This document shows positions 28,153-38,738 of a stretch of DNA of 58,166 nucleotides, piece after piece. This DNA comes from Planctomycetota bacterium (GTDB taxonomy: Bacteria; Planctomycetota; Planctomycetia; Isosphaerales; Isosphaeraceae). The stretch covers positions 1 through 58,166 of the forward strand of contig JAJYWB010000038.1 in NCBI GenBank assembly GCA_021791715.1, in the 5' to 3' direction. The notes under the pieces are model-generated. The model worked only from the letters and a program-made list of their open reading frames with translations. It made no database searches and was not told the origin of the DNA. Both the position numbers and the translations under genes were made by a program. The stretch's first letter is position 1; the number at the start of each line of letters is the position of its first letter.

Positions 28153-28596
28153 TTATTCTCCAATATCTTCATTCCAGAGTTCGGGTCGTTCGGCGATGAA
28201 GCGCTTCATCAGATCGACGCATTCGATATCGTCGACGATCTCGACGACGACGCCGCGGTCGCGGAGGTACGCCTCGGGGCCCTGGAACGTCCGATTCTCG
28301 CCGACGACGACGCGGGGGATTTTATACAGCAGGATCGCTCCCGAACACATGTCGCAGGGAGAGAGGGTCGAGTAAAGGACGCTTCGACGGTATTCGTCGG
28401 CCTTCACCCTCCCCGCGTTCTCAAGGCAGTCCATCTCGGCGTGGAGGATCGCGCTGCCGCGCTGAACGCGTCGATTATGACCGCGCGCCCGAATCGCTCC
28501 GTCGACGACGAGCACCGATCCGATCGGCACGCCCCCCTCGGCAAGCCCGAGCCTCGCCTCGGCGATCGCGGCTTCAAGAAACGGATCACGAGTCAT
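28153..28596 (-). CDS. Cytosine/nucleoside deaminase (zinc-dependent)
   Basis: A 147-aa enzyme of the CDA/tRNA-deaminase superfamily. The zinc site is complete: His52 with proton-shuttling Glu54 (LHAEMDCLE), and Cys81 and Cys84 (SPCDMCSGAILLYKI). The C-terminal part (VVVGENRTFQGPE and the final RPELWNEDIGE) is characteristic of fungal-type cytosine deaminase (FCY1-like) rather than TadA, so it probably converts cytosine to uracil in pyrimidine salvage. AAAGG precedes the ATG at good distance. It is transcribed away from the secreted-protein gene at 28879. Confidence 0.92.
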   Translation of the reverse strand: MTRDPFLEAAIAEARLGLAEGGVPIGSVLVVDGAIRARGHNRRVQRGSAILHAEMDCLENAGRVKADEYRRSVLYSTLSPCDMCSGAILLYKIPRVVVGENRTFQGPEAYLRDRGVVVEIVDDIECVDLMKRFIAERPELWNEDIGE

Positions 28597-28775
28597 GATT
28601 TACCTTTATCGTTATACTGGTATATTTTATGCCGTTATCCTTCGACCGAGTCGGACCCCGGCCGAGCGATCGATCGACGATTCAGATTTCGACACGTACG
28701 TCGATTATAACATCGGGTCTGCCGGCGACGACGATCCGACCGGAACGAAATCTCAAAAAAAAATTCTCCGGCCGC

Positions 28776-28804
28776 TTGATCAATCCGATCGCGTCGTTTA
28801 ATAT
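28776..28804 (+). promoter_or_regulatory. Sigma70-like promoter for small secreted protein 1
   Basis: TTGATC (28776-28781), a 17-nt spacer, then TAATAT (28799-28804). This is about 75 nt before the GTG start of the small secreted protein. Two paralogues have comparable upstream elements (37838-37865, 41107-41135). Confidence 0.5.
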
Positions 28805-28878
28805 ACCCGCAATCGACGTCGGTTCGTTCTTTGAACGCGTCGATTCCTCTTCGCCGCTTTTTGAGTTTGAGGTATCGC

Positions 28879-29316
28879 GTGCTTTTTCTCACGACGGCCA
28901 AACGGTATCGATCGCCGACGGCGTCGCTCTTAGTGGCGGCGTTCTGCGGTCTTTTCGTGTCGTCGCGGTCGCAAGCCGAATGCGCGCGTTATGTCGCCTA
29001 TCGCGATCAAAACTCTCAAACATCGGGCCGGCTTGAATTGCTTGATTTCGGCTTAATCGGCAAGCCGCCGCGAAACGCGGTTCCGCACGATCGCCCCGCG
29101 GCGCCCAAACCGTGTTCGGGGGCTCTCTGCTCGGGAAACCCCGCGGTTCCGTGGGCGCCGATCCACACGATCCCCGAACGCGTTAATCAATGGGCTTTCC
29201 TTGATGAACTGATCAAGGCCGATCGCTCGATTATTGAGCCTCTTGATCGCTCGGATTTTCACCTTTCCTCTTCAATTTTCGTCGATTCGATCTTTCATCC
29301 CCCTCGATCGTCCTGA
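28879..29316 (+). CDS. Small secreted CSGxxCSG protein, paralogue 1
   Basis: About 145 aa starting at GTG, with GAGG upstream. A signal peptide ends at SRSQA before the mature ECARYVAYRDQ. Three paralogues in this window (others at 37918 and 41204) share a mature N-terminus EC(A/S)RYV.Y.DQ, a central CSGALCSGNPAVPWAPIHT followed by IPERVNQWA, and an end SIFHPPR. The strict conservation of the three cysteines, the IHT and the C-terminus suggests a defined exported function, perhaps a cofactor- or partner-binding peptide. I recognise no characterised family. A TTG at 28831 would give a longer protein but lacks ribosome-binding support. Confidence 0.75.
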   Translation: MLFLTTAKRYRSPTASLLVAAFCGLFVSSRSQAECARYVAYRDQNSQTSGRLELLDFGLIGKPPRNAVPHDRPAAPKPCSGALCSGNPAVPWAPIHTIPERVNQWAFLDELIKADRSIIEPLDRSDFHLSSSIFVDSIFHPPRSS

Positions 29317-29793
29317 TCGCCCTTCTTCAACCGTCGCGCTCGAACCGACCTCGCGTCGTCACGATCGTCGATTCCCTCTCGCCCCAGGCGTTCGATCCTC
29401 CGCGCCCAAAGCTCGTGAAAACGAGCCGAATTCCCGGCGAATTGAACAATCCGCGGCGTTCGGAATCGCGACCCAAACCGATTGAAGGATTCGGATTCGA
29501 CCGACCCGTGCGATCGTTTGCGCGATGATGTCGAAGCGTTCTTTTACGCGATGAAAAAGACTTGACGGCGCCGTTTTTCCGTGCTCGACGGGCGCTTGCG
29601 CTCTCGCGCGGTTATTCGCCGATCATTTTGTGTTCTTCGTCCGTAATGAACGCGATAATAACGCATGATTGTTCGTAAGTTATTTCATTCATTACGCCTT
29701 GGAATCGGTCGATTCCCGGGTCGCGCGGACTCCCCGCGCGCTTTGGAACCGATTCGGGCGTTCTCACGCCTTTTTCCCGAGGAGTTTTCTTCG
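29317..29793. other. Intergenic leader before prepilin module A
   Basis: No gene is supported. An in-frame extension of the prepilin gene reaches back to 29665 but has no family sequence. TTGACG occurs at about 29562 but no good -10 lies 16-18 nt downstream. Nothing else stands out. Confidence 0.3.
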
Positions 29794-30792
<999 letters not shown>

Positions 30793-30820
30793 ACGAACGA
30801 TCGTTCAAGGAGACGTTACA

Positions 30821-31243
30821 ATGCGCAATGATTCGACGATTTTGATCCCTCGGCTCTCGATTCTATCGGCGGCGGTCGCGGTCGCGGTCGCGCTCGCGGT
30901 TTCCGGCTGCGGACCGAGCGCTCCCAAGTCGTTCTCCTCGGGAGACGTCGAACAAGCCAAAACGAAGCTCGGAGCGGCGCTCGACGCCTGGAAAGAAGGC
31001 AAAACCCCGGCCGATCTCCGCGGTCTGAAACCGTCGATCTTCGTTTCCGATCACGATTGGAACGCCGGGAAAAAACTCGCCGAGTTCCGAATCGATCGCG
31101 TCGAAAGGTCGACGGGACCGACCCCCAATATCGTCGTCATGCTTACGCTCGACGAATCGAGGGGTAAGCCGCAAAAGAAACAGGTGATCTACACGGTCAC
31201 CACGGCGCCCGCGATCACGATCGCCCGCGCCGACGACATCTAA
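30821..31243 (+). CDS. Small lipoprotein, module A
   Basis: A 140-aa lipoprotein: signal peptide then lipobox VSGCG. The mature part (FSSGDVEQAKTKLGAALDAW, KEGKTPADLRGLKP, then a beta-rich end VIYTVTTAPAITIAR) is shared with the module-B and module-C lipoproteins (34063, 43097). It always follows a DUF1559 gene. No known family is evident; an envelope-anchored partner of the prepilin or of the AhpD-like protein is inferred from position. AAGGAG precedes the ATG. Confidence 0.85.
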   Translation: MRNDSTILIPRLSILSAAVAVAVALAVSGCGPSAPKSFSSGDVEQAKTKLGAALDAWKEGKTPADLRGLKPSIFVSDHDWNAGKKLAEFRIDRVERSTGPTPNIVVMLTLDESRGKPQKKQVIYTVTTAPAITIARADDI

Positions 31244-31297
31244 TCAAGCGTTCTCTTGTATGTTTAACACTGTCAATCATTTGAGGAGATTTTTTCG

Positions 31298-32632
31298 ATG
31301 AGACGTTCGACTTCCGCCGCACTCGTTTTGCTTTCGATCGCCTCGGCGTCGACGGCCGCGCGATCCGCCGGCGACGATTCCAGGCCCGCTCCCGCCGTAC
31401 CCGTCACGCGTGACGCGATGAAGCAAACGCTCGACGATTCCAAACGCGTGAAACCGAGACTCCCCCTCCCGCCGCTCACCGAGGAAGATCGGAACGCCAA
31501 GGGAGAATGGGGCGTCGTCAACAACGGTCGCATGCGCAAATATTATTTACCCCCCGAATTCGTCGGCGGAGGGTTCACCCGCGAGCCCGACGCCGCGATG
31601 TCGCTCGGTTATCCGTTTCAAACGATGAACTTCTGGATCGTCTCGCGCTGCAACAACTGCGTGTATTGCATGGGTCATCAAGAAAGCAAACTTGAGGCCG
31701 CGGGGCTCGCCGAGGATCGGATCGCGGCGCTCGATTTCGATTGGACGTTGTTCACCCCCGCCGAGAAGGCCGCGTTTCGCTTCACCCGCGATCTCACGCT
31801 CAGGCCGAACGCGATTGGAGATCAAGATATCGCCGAATTGAAGAAATATTATTCCGATATTCAGATCGCCGAGCTGCTCCTGGTCGATTGCAACTTCAAC
31901 GCGATGAACCGATGGACCGGGGCGTTGCGCATCCCGCAAGAGGAACATCGCGTTTACCTCAAACCGACCGCGGCGAAATATCAAAACAAGTCGAGCCTTG
32001 TCGCGCCGTTGAGTTCCGCGAAAACCGATAGGTCGGGGACGACGTGCTGCGCCGCTCCCGCGGACCGCCCCCCGCTTGAATCGCGCGCCGAGGTCGAGTC
32101 GCGTATCGACGCGTGTCGTAAGCGCACGCCCCGGTTGACGTTGCTCGATGAAGCCGAGGCTCGGAACGTTTTGAAGGAGGAATCGGCCGAACCGCTTCCT
32201 GAATATGTTCGCTTGTTGGCGCGATTTCCCAAGGCGGGGGTCGCCCGGATCAACATCCACCGAGCTTCTGAAACAAAGGGATCGATCGAGCCTCGTCTCC
32301 GCGGCGAGATCGCCTGGATCGCGGCTCGCCGTGATCGCTCCTGGTACGCGCTCGGCCACGCTCTCAAAAAGTTGCGCTCGTCGGGAGTAAACGACGACGC
32401 GATTTTTGATTTGGGAACCGATCGCGATCGATCGGCGCCCGAGATCCTCGCGGTTCATCATTTAACGAGCAAGCTCACCGAGGATCCCGCACTCGTCGAC
32501 GACGCCGACGTGGAGCGGGTTCGCGAGCACTTCGGCGATCGCAAGACCGCCGAGATCATTTTCCTGATCACAGAGGCCGCGTTCTTTGATCGACTCACCG
32601 AGGCCGCGGGGCTTCGCCTTGAATCGAAATAA
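31298..32632 (+). CDS. Exported two-domain AhpD-like (carboxymuconolactone decarboxylase fold) protein, Cys form
   Basis: A 444-aa protein with a signal peptide (MRRSTSAALVLLSIASASTA). It holds two AhpD-like helical domains. The first has the complete redox motif Cys121-V-Y-Cys124 with MGH, preceded by Cys118; the second keeps the frame but its motif has decayed to Ser348-W-Y-Ala351 with LGH. A CC pair (250-251) lies in the linker. AhpD-type CxxC...H centres act as thiol peroxidases or reductases. Paralogues in modules B and C show the opposite state: first domain decayed, second active with selenocysteine. GAGGAG lies upstream of the ATG. The third gene of module A; a 12-bp hairpin follows. 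Confidence 0.85.
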   Translation: MRRSTSAALVLLSIASASTAARSAGDDSRPAPAVPVTRDAMKQTLDDSKRVKPRLPLPPLTEEDRNAKGEWGVVNNGRMRKYYLPPEFVGGGFTREPDAAMSLGYPFQTMNFWIVSRCNNCVYCMGHQESKLEAAGLAEDRIAALDFDWTLFTPAEKAAFRFTRDLTLRPNAIGDQDIAELKKYYSDIQIAELLLVDCNFNAMNRWTGALRIPQEEHRVYLKPTAAKYQNKSSLVAPLSSAKTDRSGTTCCAAPADRPPLESRAEVESRIDACRKRTPRLTLLDEAEARNVLKEESAEPLPEYVRLLARFPKAGVARINIHRASETKGSIEPRLRGEIAWIAARRDRSWYALGHALKKLRSSGVNDDAIFDLGTDRDRSAPEILAVHHLTSKLTEDPALVDDADVERVREHFGDRKTAEIIFLITEAAFFDRLTEAAGLRLESK

Positions 32633-33020
32633 ATCGAAGTCGCGATGAAACCGCCGGCCGATCACCCGATCGGTCGGCGAACGTTCGAGCATGAGATCGC
32701 GGAAGATAATATTTGTGAGCGAATCGGCTCAATTTTCGCATCGAGCCGTATTCGCAAAGTCACAAAATGACATCTTCGGATATCGATCGAATTAACGAAT
32801 CGTTTCGCCGGTTGGAAGCACTTTCGCTGGTTCTATATACGGCGGTTTTTTTCCGTGCGTTCACCCTCAAAGTCGTCTAGAAAGGAGGAGCCTTTTTCCG
32901 TCGGCATTGTCGAATCGGCGGGTTTGATCTTAATCAGCGGCGGGAACTACGCTCAATCGTTCGCTCGTCGAGGCCGATAACGATCTTTTTAAGATCCTTT
33001 ATTCAAGGGAGGTTCCTTCG
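32633..33020. other. Intergenic region between modules A and B
   Basis: Apart from the hairpin near its start, it carries a strong ribosome-binding-like AAAGGAGGAG (about 32880) with no start codon and gene behind it, which may be a remnant of a duplicated module. No gene is supported. Confidence 0.35.
32652..32679 (+). terminator. Hairpin after module A
   Basis: CGCCGGCCGATC (32652-32663), loop ACCC, GATCGGTCGGCG (32668-32679): twelve base pairs including one G-U. It starts 20 nt after the AhpD-like stop codon. No T tract. Confidence 0.5.
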
Positions 33021-34031
<1,011 letters not shown>

Positions 34032-34062
34032 CGCGTCAAACTAAGAGAAATAGGAGAAAAGC

Positions 34063-34488
34063 ATGAAGATGAAGGAAGACTTTTTGTCGACGATCGCGGG
34101 TCGATATGTCGTGATGACGGCGGTCGCGTTCGCCTTGTCGACGATCGCGGGATGCGGCTCGAGGGCGCCTCGGTCGTTCTCATCAGGCGACGTTGAACAG
34201 GCTAAGGCAAAGCTTGATTCGACCCTCAACGCGTGGAAGGAAGGGAAAACCCCCGCTGACCTCCGCGGATTGAAACCACCGGTCTATGTCGCGGATCAAG
34301 ATTGGAACACGGGGAAAAAACTCTTCGAGTTTCGGATCGATCGTGTCGAGAAGACGACGGGTCCGAACCCCAACCTCGTCGTCGTTCTGACTCTCGACGA
34401 CGCGAAATCGAAAGCGACGAAGAAGCAGGTCGTCTACTCGGTCACAACGGCGCCGGCGATCACGATCGCGCGGACCGACATGAACTGA
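34063..34488 (+). CDS. Small lipoprotein, module B
   Basis: A 141-aa lipoprotein with lipobox STIAGCG. It is closely similar to the module-A lipoprotein throughout (FSSGDVEQAKAKLDSTLNAW, DLRGLKPPVYVADQDWN, VVYSVTTAPAITIAR). GGAG precedes the ATG. It sits between two DUF1559 genes, a layout that suggests one of them arose by tandem duplication. Confidence 0.85.
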   Translation: MKMKEDFLSTIAGRYVVMTAVAFALSTIAGCGSRAPRSFSSGDVEQAKAKLDSTLNAWKEGKTPADLRGLKPPVYVADQDWNTGKKLFEFRIDRVEKTTGPNPNLVVVLTLDDAKSKATKKQVVYSVTTAPAITIARTDMN

Positions 34489-34541
34489 ACGAGCATTCGG
34501 TTGTTTTTTTTCTAAGTTGATCATTAGAAAGGACATGAATC

Positions 34542-35549
34542 ATGCTGAATTCATCGACTCTCCGACGAGGTTTCACCTTGATCGAGTTGCTGGTCGTCAT
34601 CGCGATCATCGGCGTTTTGGTGGGGTTGTTGTTGCCCGCGGTTCAGCAGGCGCGCGAGGCCGCGCGCCGCGCCCAATGCGTGAACAATCTCAAGCAGATC
34701 GGCCTGGCGCTCACGAATTACCACGACTCAAACAAGGCTCTACCCTACGGTCGTACTCTGTATATGAACGGTGTACCGCCGTCGTTGGTGATGGCTTATT
34801 CCTTTTCTCCGCAGGCCCAGATTCTCCCCTATATCGATCAGTCGGCGCTTTACGGAGCGATGAACTTCAACTTACCTTGGTTCGATCCGTCCAATACGAC
34901 CGGAACAGCGACGAGTATCGCTTCATTCCTATGTCCGTCGGACTCGAGGGATTATTTACCCGCTGGATGGGCGGGGAACAATTACCGAGCCAACGAGGGA
35001 ACGAGCCTCGTTTGGGCTTATGGACCGGCTCAAGATCCGAGTGGTTTGAACAACAATATGCCTCCTCCCAATGGAGCTTTTTTCGCCGACGTATCGTATC
35101 GGTTCGCCCAATTCCGCGACGGACTGAGCAACACGGCGCTTTTCAGCGAGCATGTGACGGGAGATTTTTCGAACGCGATCGCAACCGACAACGCCGATCA
35201 CTTCGCGCCGGGGACTTTCCCAATCACGATTGTTCAGGCTTATGAGCAATGCCGCGCAATCAATTACTTGAACCTTCAATTCCAGATGCAATCGAATATC
35301 GGAGCGCCTTGGATTTGGGGCGGTCATCCTGTCACGTCTTACCAACATTCAGCCCCGCCGAACGCGCGGTCGTGTATGTTCCCTCCGAATCGAATCATGA
35401 GCACGGCCGATAGCTTTCATCCCGGCGGAGTTAACTTGCTGATGGCCGACGGGTCGGTCCGGTTCGTCAAGAGTTCGATCAACATCGTCACGTGGATGGC
35501 TCTGGGTACGCGCAACCTCCGCGAGGTCATTAGCTCAGATGCCGAGTGA
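34542..35549 (+). CDS. DUF1559 prepilin-like protein, module B second copy
   Basis: A 335-aa DUF1559 protein ([19 protein letters not shown] start; [20 protein letters not shown] near the end). It resembles the module-A copy more than its immediate neighbour in the middle region ([15 protein letters not shown] YGRTLYMNG segment shared with 29794). It has no lipoprotein of its own after it; the selenoprotein gene follows after about 210 nt. AAAGGA lies upstream of the ATG. Confidence 0.93.
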   Translation: MLNSSTLRRGFTLIELLVVIAIIGVLVGLLLPAVQQAREAARRAQCVNNLKQIGLALTNYHDSNKALPYGRTLYMNGVPPSLVMAYSFSPQAQILPYIDQSALYGAMNFNLPWFDPSNTTGTATSIASFLCPSDSRDYLPAGWAGNNYRANEGTSLVWAYGPAQDPSGLNNNMPPPNGAFFADVSYRFAQFRDGLSNTALFSEHVTGDFSNAIATDNADHFAPGTFPITIVQAYEQCRAINYLNLQFQMQSNIGAPWIWGGHPVTSYQHSAPPNARSCMFPPNRIMSTADSFHPGGVNLLMADGSVRFVKSSINIVTWMALGTRNLREVISSDAE

Positions 35550-35680
35550 TGCGTTAAATAACGCTTAATCGTTTACACGAAGAGTGACAAGAATCGGTTC
35601 TATATCGACTTTCGCGGCCGCTTACTCAAGAACGCAAACATAGTGTGTCATGTTCCGTTTTGATACAAGCCAGGAGATAT

Positions 35681-35706
35681 GGAGCGAATGTTCGTCATGT
35701 CGCTCC
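35681..35706. promoter_or_regulatory. Short hairpin in the selenoprotein leader
   Basis: GGAGCGA (35681-35687) pairs with TCGCTCC (35700-35706) around a 12-nt loop, about 55 nt before the ATG of the module-B selenoprotein. It could be a terminator of the preceding prepilin gene or a leader structure; sequence alone does not decide. Confidence 0.3.
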
Positions 35707-35760
35707 TCGACCAAGAATCGAGAAAATGAACATGATTCAATTTTCAGAGGGACATAAACC

Positions 35761-37161
35761 ATGAATACGACGCCAATCATAAGTTCCATGACGGCCGTTG
35801 TGCTCGTCATCACCGCCGGGCTCTCGATCGCGCCGGCCGCGGGCGATGGAGATCCCCCAAAACCGACTCAAGGCGGAATTTCACGACAACGGTTTAAATC
35901 GATCAGCAACGCCGAGGCGTGGAGTTACTTGCCGATCGCGGAGCATGGTAGTGGTCAAACGCTGCCGAACTGGGCCCTCGTGTTCGCTCGAAGCCTGCCC
36001 AGAACGACCGCGTCGATGCTTGAAAACGATCGGCTTTATCGGATGGGGAGCTCGATCGGACCCGTTCTCAGCGGCAAAATGCGTTTGGTCGCGGCTATCG
36101 CGAACCGTTGCGAATACGCGAAGGCGTACGCCGAAGCCGATCTCCGCCGCGCCGGGGTCGACGACGCTGAAATCAAGGCGCTCGAGGGATTGCCGCCGGG
36201 CGCCTCCGCACCCGAGGAAAGCGCCGCGCTCGAATTCGCGCGGAAAATGACGCTCGACACCGATACCGTCGCCGACGCCGATGTCGTATACTTAATATCA
36301 GCATATGGAGACAAGAAGTTTTTGGCGATGGTTTTGCTGGTCGCACATGCGAATTTTCAAGATCGTCTCCTCTTGGCGACCGACGTTCCGATCGAGCCGG
36401 GCGGACCGCCTCCTCCGCTCGACGTTCGGTTTGTGAAGGGGAAAAAACCCTTTATTGTGGCTCGACGGATTCCGCCCGCCAATCCATTGTTACCTCCGAT
36501 TCCTGAACGGATCGACGATCCCGAATGGAATTCGGTCAAGATTGACGATCTTCATCGGAGTTTGGAAAAACAGAAATCCAAACCCGGCCGTGTGCGCGTA
36601 CCCTCCTGGGATGAGGTCCTCAAAACCGTACCGCCAGGTTATCCGATACCAAAAAAACCAATCCGAACAAATTTGGGTTTGGTCCGCATGGGCTACCAGC
36701 CTGAATTGGCATTCGCCTGGTCGTCGTGTATGGAAGCTTTCGGAGACGAGGCGAAATTGGATCGCGTGTTTGAGGGGAGCCTCTTTTGGATTATGACCCG
36801 TACGATCCACTGCTTCTACTGAATGGGTCACTCCGAAATGTCGCTCGCGGTCGCGGGCCTTGACGAAAATTCTCTGAACGAACGGACCCGAATACTCGCC
36901 TCCGGAGACTGGTCGAAAATTCCACCCGGTGAACGCGCCGCTTTCTTTTTCACTCGCAAACAGGCGAAAACGCCGTGGGAAATCGATCAACATGATATTC
37001 GAACACTCATTGATTATCTCGGCGAGGATCGAGCGCTTGACGTCGTTTGGAAATCAAGTTGGTGCCACTACATGACTCGAAACGCGGACGCTTTAGAACT
37101 TCCACTTGAGCGTGAAAACGCTTTTATGGAAGCAACGATTCCACCTCGGAATCAAAAGTAA
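35761..37161 (+). CDS. Exported two-domain AhpD-like selenoprotein, module B (in-frame TGA = Sec354)
   Basis: Read through one TGA (36820-36822), this gives a 466-aa protein with a signal peptide (to about residue 28). Domain 1 (about 70-215) is AhpD-like with a decayed motif Cys117-E-Y-Ala120. Domain 2 (about 310-460) has Cys351-F-Y-Sec354 followed by MGH, exactly where the Cys paralogue at 31298 has CVYCMGH. After the TGA the same frame continues 112 codons with clear homology to the module-C protein (SLAVAGLDE, FTRKQAKTP, CHYMTR, LPLEREN). A GGTC-loop hairpin lies 20 nt downstream. The alternative, a nonsense mutation, is unlikely because two further genes have TGA at the same position. 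Predicted envelope thiol/selenol oxidoreductase or peroxidase. Confidence 0.88.
36843..36858 (+). promoter_or_regulatory. Predicted bacterial SECIS hairpin, module B
   Basis: GCTCGC (36843-36848), tetraloop GGTC (36849-36852), GCGGGC (36853-36858): six pairs including one U-G. The loop starts 27 nt after the TGA, within the range of bacterial SECIS elements, and GGUC matches the apical loop known from E. coli formate dehydrogenase. The 16 bases are identical at 45891-45906 although flanking codons differ synonymously. Confidence 0.7.
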
Positions 37162-37225
37162 GCCGAAGGCGACTTGCGTTCGATTCGTCAAGATCGATGT
37201 AACCATTACTATGGGAGACAAACGC

Positions 37226-37696
37226 ATGAGAGGTTCATTGAACGAAGAAGTCGGAGAAGATCTTCGGGTCGCGTCGGATCGGTCGAATTCGCACCTGGTC
37301 GATTCGGCACGAGAGCTCGCCGACTTGGCGACTCGGCTCGATCGCCTCGCCGCGGCTGAGGCGGCCGAGGCGAAGGAGATAGCAATTCTCGCGGCGCGAT
37401 CGACGTCGATCTTGATTCGCCGATTGGCGGCGATCGACAGACGCCTGAGTCGGATCGACGGTCGATTGCGACGTGAGGAATATCGGCTCGGCAATCTTTC
37501 GAGTCGAATCTCGGATCATGAAACGTCGTTGCGGATGATCTGCGAGGTGCTCAAGCAAATGGATGATCCGTATGGATTCGGACGGGGTCTCGACGACAGG
37601 ATCGCGAACGAAGATCTCGATTTCGACAATAGCGAGCCGAGGAATGATCAGAAGACTATTTCTAAAGACTCTATATACAATTATACAAATGAATAA
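37226..37696 (+). CDS. Small coiled-coil protein following selenoprotein, module B
   Basis: About 156 aa, mostly charged alpha-helix with heptad character (ARELADLATRLDRLAAAEAA, LIRRLAAIDRRLSRIDGRL). The C-terminal block ICEVLKQMDDPYGFGR..DDRIANEDLD is shared with the protein at 46274, which also directly follows a Sec-containing AhpD-like gene. No signal peptide, so cytoplasmic. Conserved pairing suggests a chaperone, adaptor or regulator of the selenoprotein system, but this is inference. GGGAG lies before the ATG at 37226; an ATG at 37211 lacks such a site. Confidence 0.75.
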   Translation: MRGSLNEEVGEDLRVASDRSNSHLVDSARELADLATRLDRLAAAEAAEAKEIAILAARSTSILIRRLAAIDRRLSRIDGRLRREEYRLGNLSSRISDHETSLRMICEVLKQMDDPYGFGRGLDDRIANEDLDFDNSEPRNDQKTISKDSIYNYTNE

Positions 37697-37837
37697 CGTG
37701 ATTTTTTGCGACGGCGGCGGATATACGGTCGGATTTCGATGTTCGATTACCCATCGACGAGTTAGTGAAGGATCAAGTGCGATTCAGACGTCTACAGTTT
37801 TCGAGAAAGGTTTTAGATCTTTTTGTGTGATAATGAC

Positions 37838-37865
37838 TTGCCTTTCGCGTCGACTATGATAAAAT
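37838..37865 (+). promoter_or_regulatory. Sigma70-like promoter for small secreted protein 2
   Basis: TTGCCT (37838-37843), 16-nt spacer, TAAAAT (37860-37865), about 50 nt before the GTG start of the small secreted protein at 37918. Confidence 0.4.
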
Positions 37866-37917
37866 TAATGAGTCGCGTCTCTTAATCGACCGAGCGCCTC
37901 TTTTCCGGGAACGCGGC

Positions 37918-38352
37918 GTGCATTCAAAGACTTCGACGAATCGAACTCGAACGACGCTCGTAACGCTCGCCGCGTTGCTCGCGTGCGGAGCCTGCGGTTC
38001 GTCGCGGGCTCGCGCCGAATGCTCTCGATATGTGTCATATCACGATCAAAAGATCGATCTCTCCGGCGATCTCGAATTATTGGATGTCGAAGTAATAGCT
38101 CCGAAACGCGTCGTTCCGATATCTCTTCCGGTCGAGCGTCCCAAACCGTGCTCGGGAACGATGTGTTCGGGGAATCCCGCGGTCCCGTGGGCGCCGATCC
38201 ACACGATCCCCGAACGCGTGAACCAATGGGCTTTGCTTGAAAGTATGACGCCGGTGATCGGTCGCCGCGGCTTCGTCCTGGTTCATCGTGAAGCGATTCT
38301 CTCACCCTCCCTCCTCGTCTGCTCGATCTTCCACCCTCCGCGTTATTATTAA
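37918..38352 (+). CDS. Small secreted CSGxxCSG protein, paralogue 2
   Basis: A 144-aa protein starting at GTG, with signal peptide ending SSRARA before ECSRYVSYHDQ. It has the central CSGTMCSGNPAVPWAPIHTI and PERVNQWA block and ends SIFHPPRYY. It is the most diverged of the three paralogues outside the conserved blocks (extra Pro/Val segment VVPISLPVERPKP). It precedes the FG-GAP protein gene at 38739. Function unknown. Confidence 0.75.
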   Translation: MHSKTSTNRTRTTLVTLAALLACGACGSSRARAECSRYVSYHDQKIDLSGDLELLDVEVIAPKRVVPISLPVERPKPCSGTMCSGNPAVPWAPIHTIPERVNQWALLESMTPVIGRRGFVLVHREAILSPSLLVCSIFHPPRYY

Positions 38353-38738
38353 ATGATCTTGTTGTAAATGTATTTATGATGATTGACGTCGGCATAAAGC
38401 GACGTCGCCGGCGTCGTCGCTTTAAGCGATCGAACCGATTTCATCGCGGCTCGCGTGATCGGCGTTTTCAACGATCTCGTGATTTCGTCGTGAGACGCGA
38501 GTCGACCGTTTCGGCCGCGATAAGGATCGGCGATCGATCTTAACAGACGATCACCTTTCCGCGTTCCGCGGTGCGCCCCGAACTCGACGCGCGCCGGGTC
38601 GAACTCGGGCTCGCTTGCGCTCTTAAGGGGCGAAGCGCAAAGAGTGCGCGCCGGATGAAAACCAAAATCGGACTTTTGACAAAGAAACGGGTCGCGTTTT
38701 GTTTCGGCTCGTCGACTCACATTCACGGAGATATCTGT
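38353..38738. other. Intergenic region with two hairpins
   Basis: AAAGCGACG (38396-38404) pairs with CGTCGCTTT (38415-38423), a probable terminator of the small secreted gene. Further on, TTGCGCT (38615-38621) pairs with AGCGCAA (38634-38640) around a 12-nt loop. An in-frame extension of the FG-GAP gene back to 38571 covers the second hairpin and has no family sequence. Confidence 0.45.
38396..38423 (+). terminator. Hairpin after small secreted protein 2
   Basis: Nine-base-pair perfect inverted repeat, AAAGCGACG and CGTCGCTTT with a 10-nt loop, 44 nt after the stop codon. Followed by AAGCG rather than a T run. Confidence 0.45.

Noticed and set aside
36820..36822. TGA as a simple nonsense mutation or sequencing error (also 45868 and 48402)
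   Set aside because: Three genes have TGA at the identical active-site column, downstream frames are long and conserved, and SECIS-like hairpins follow each.
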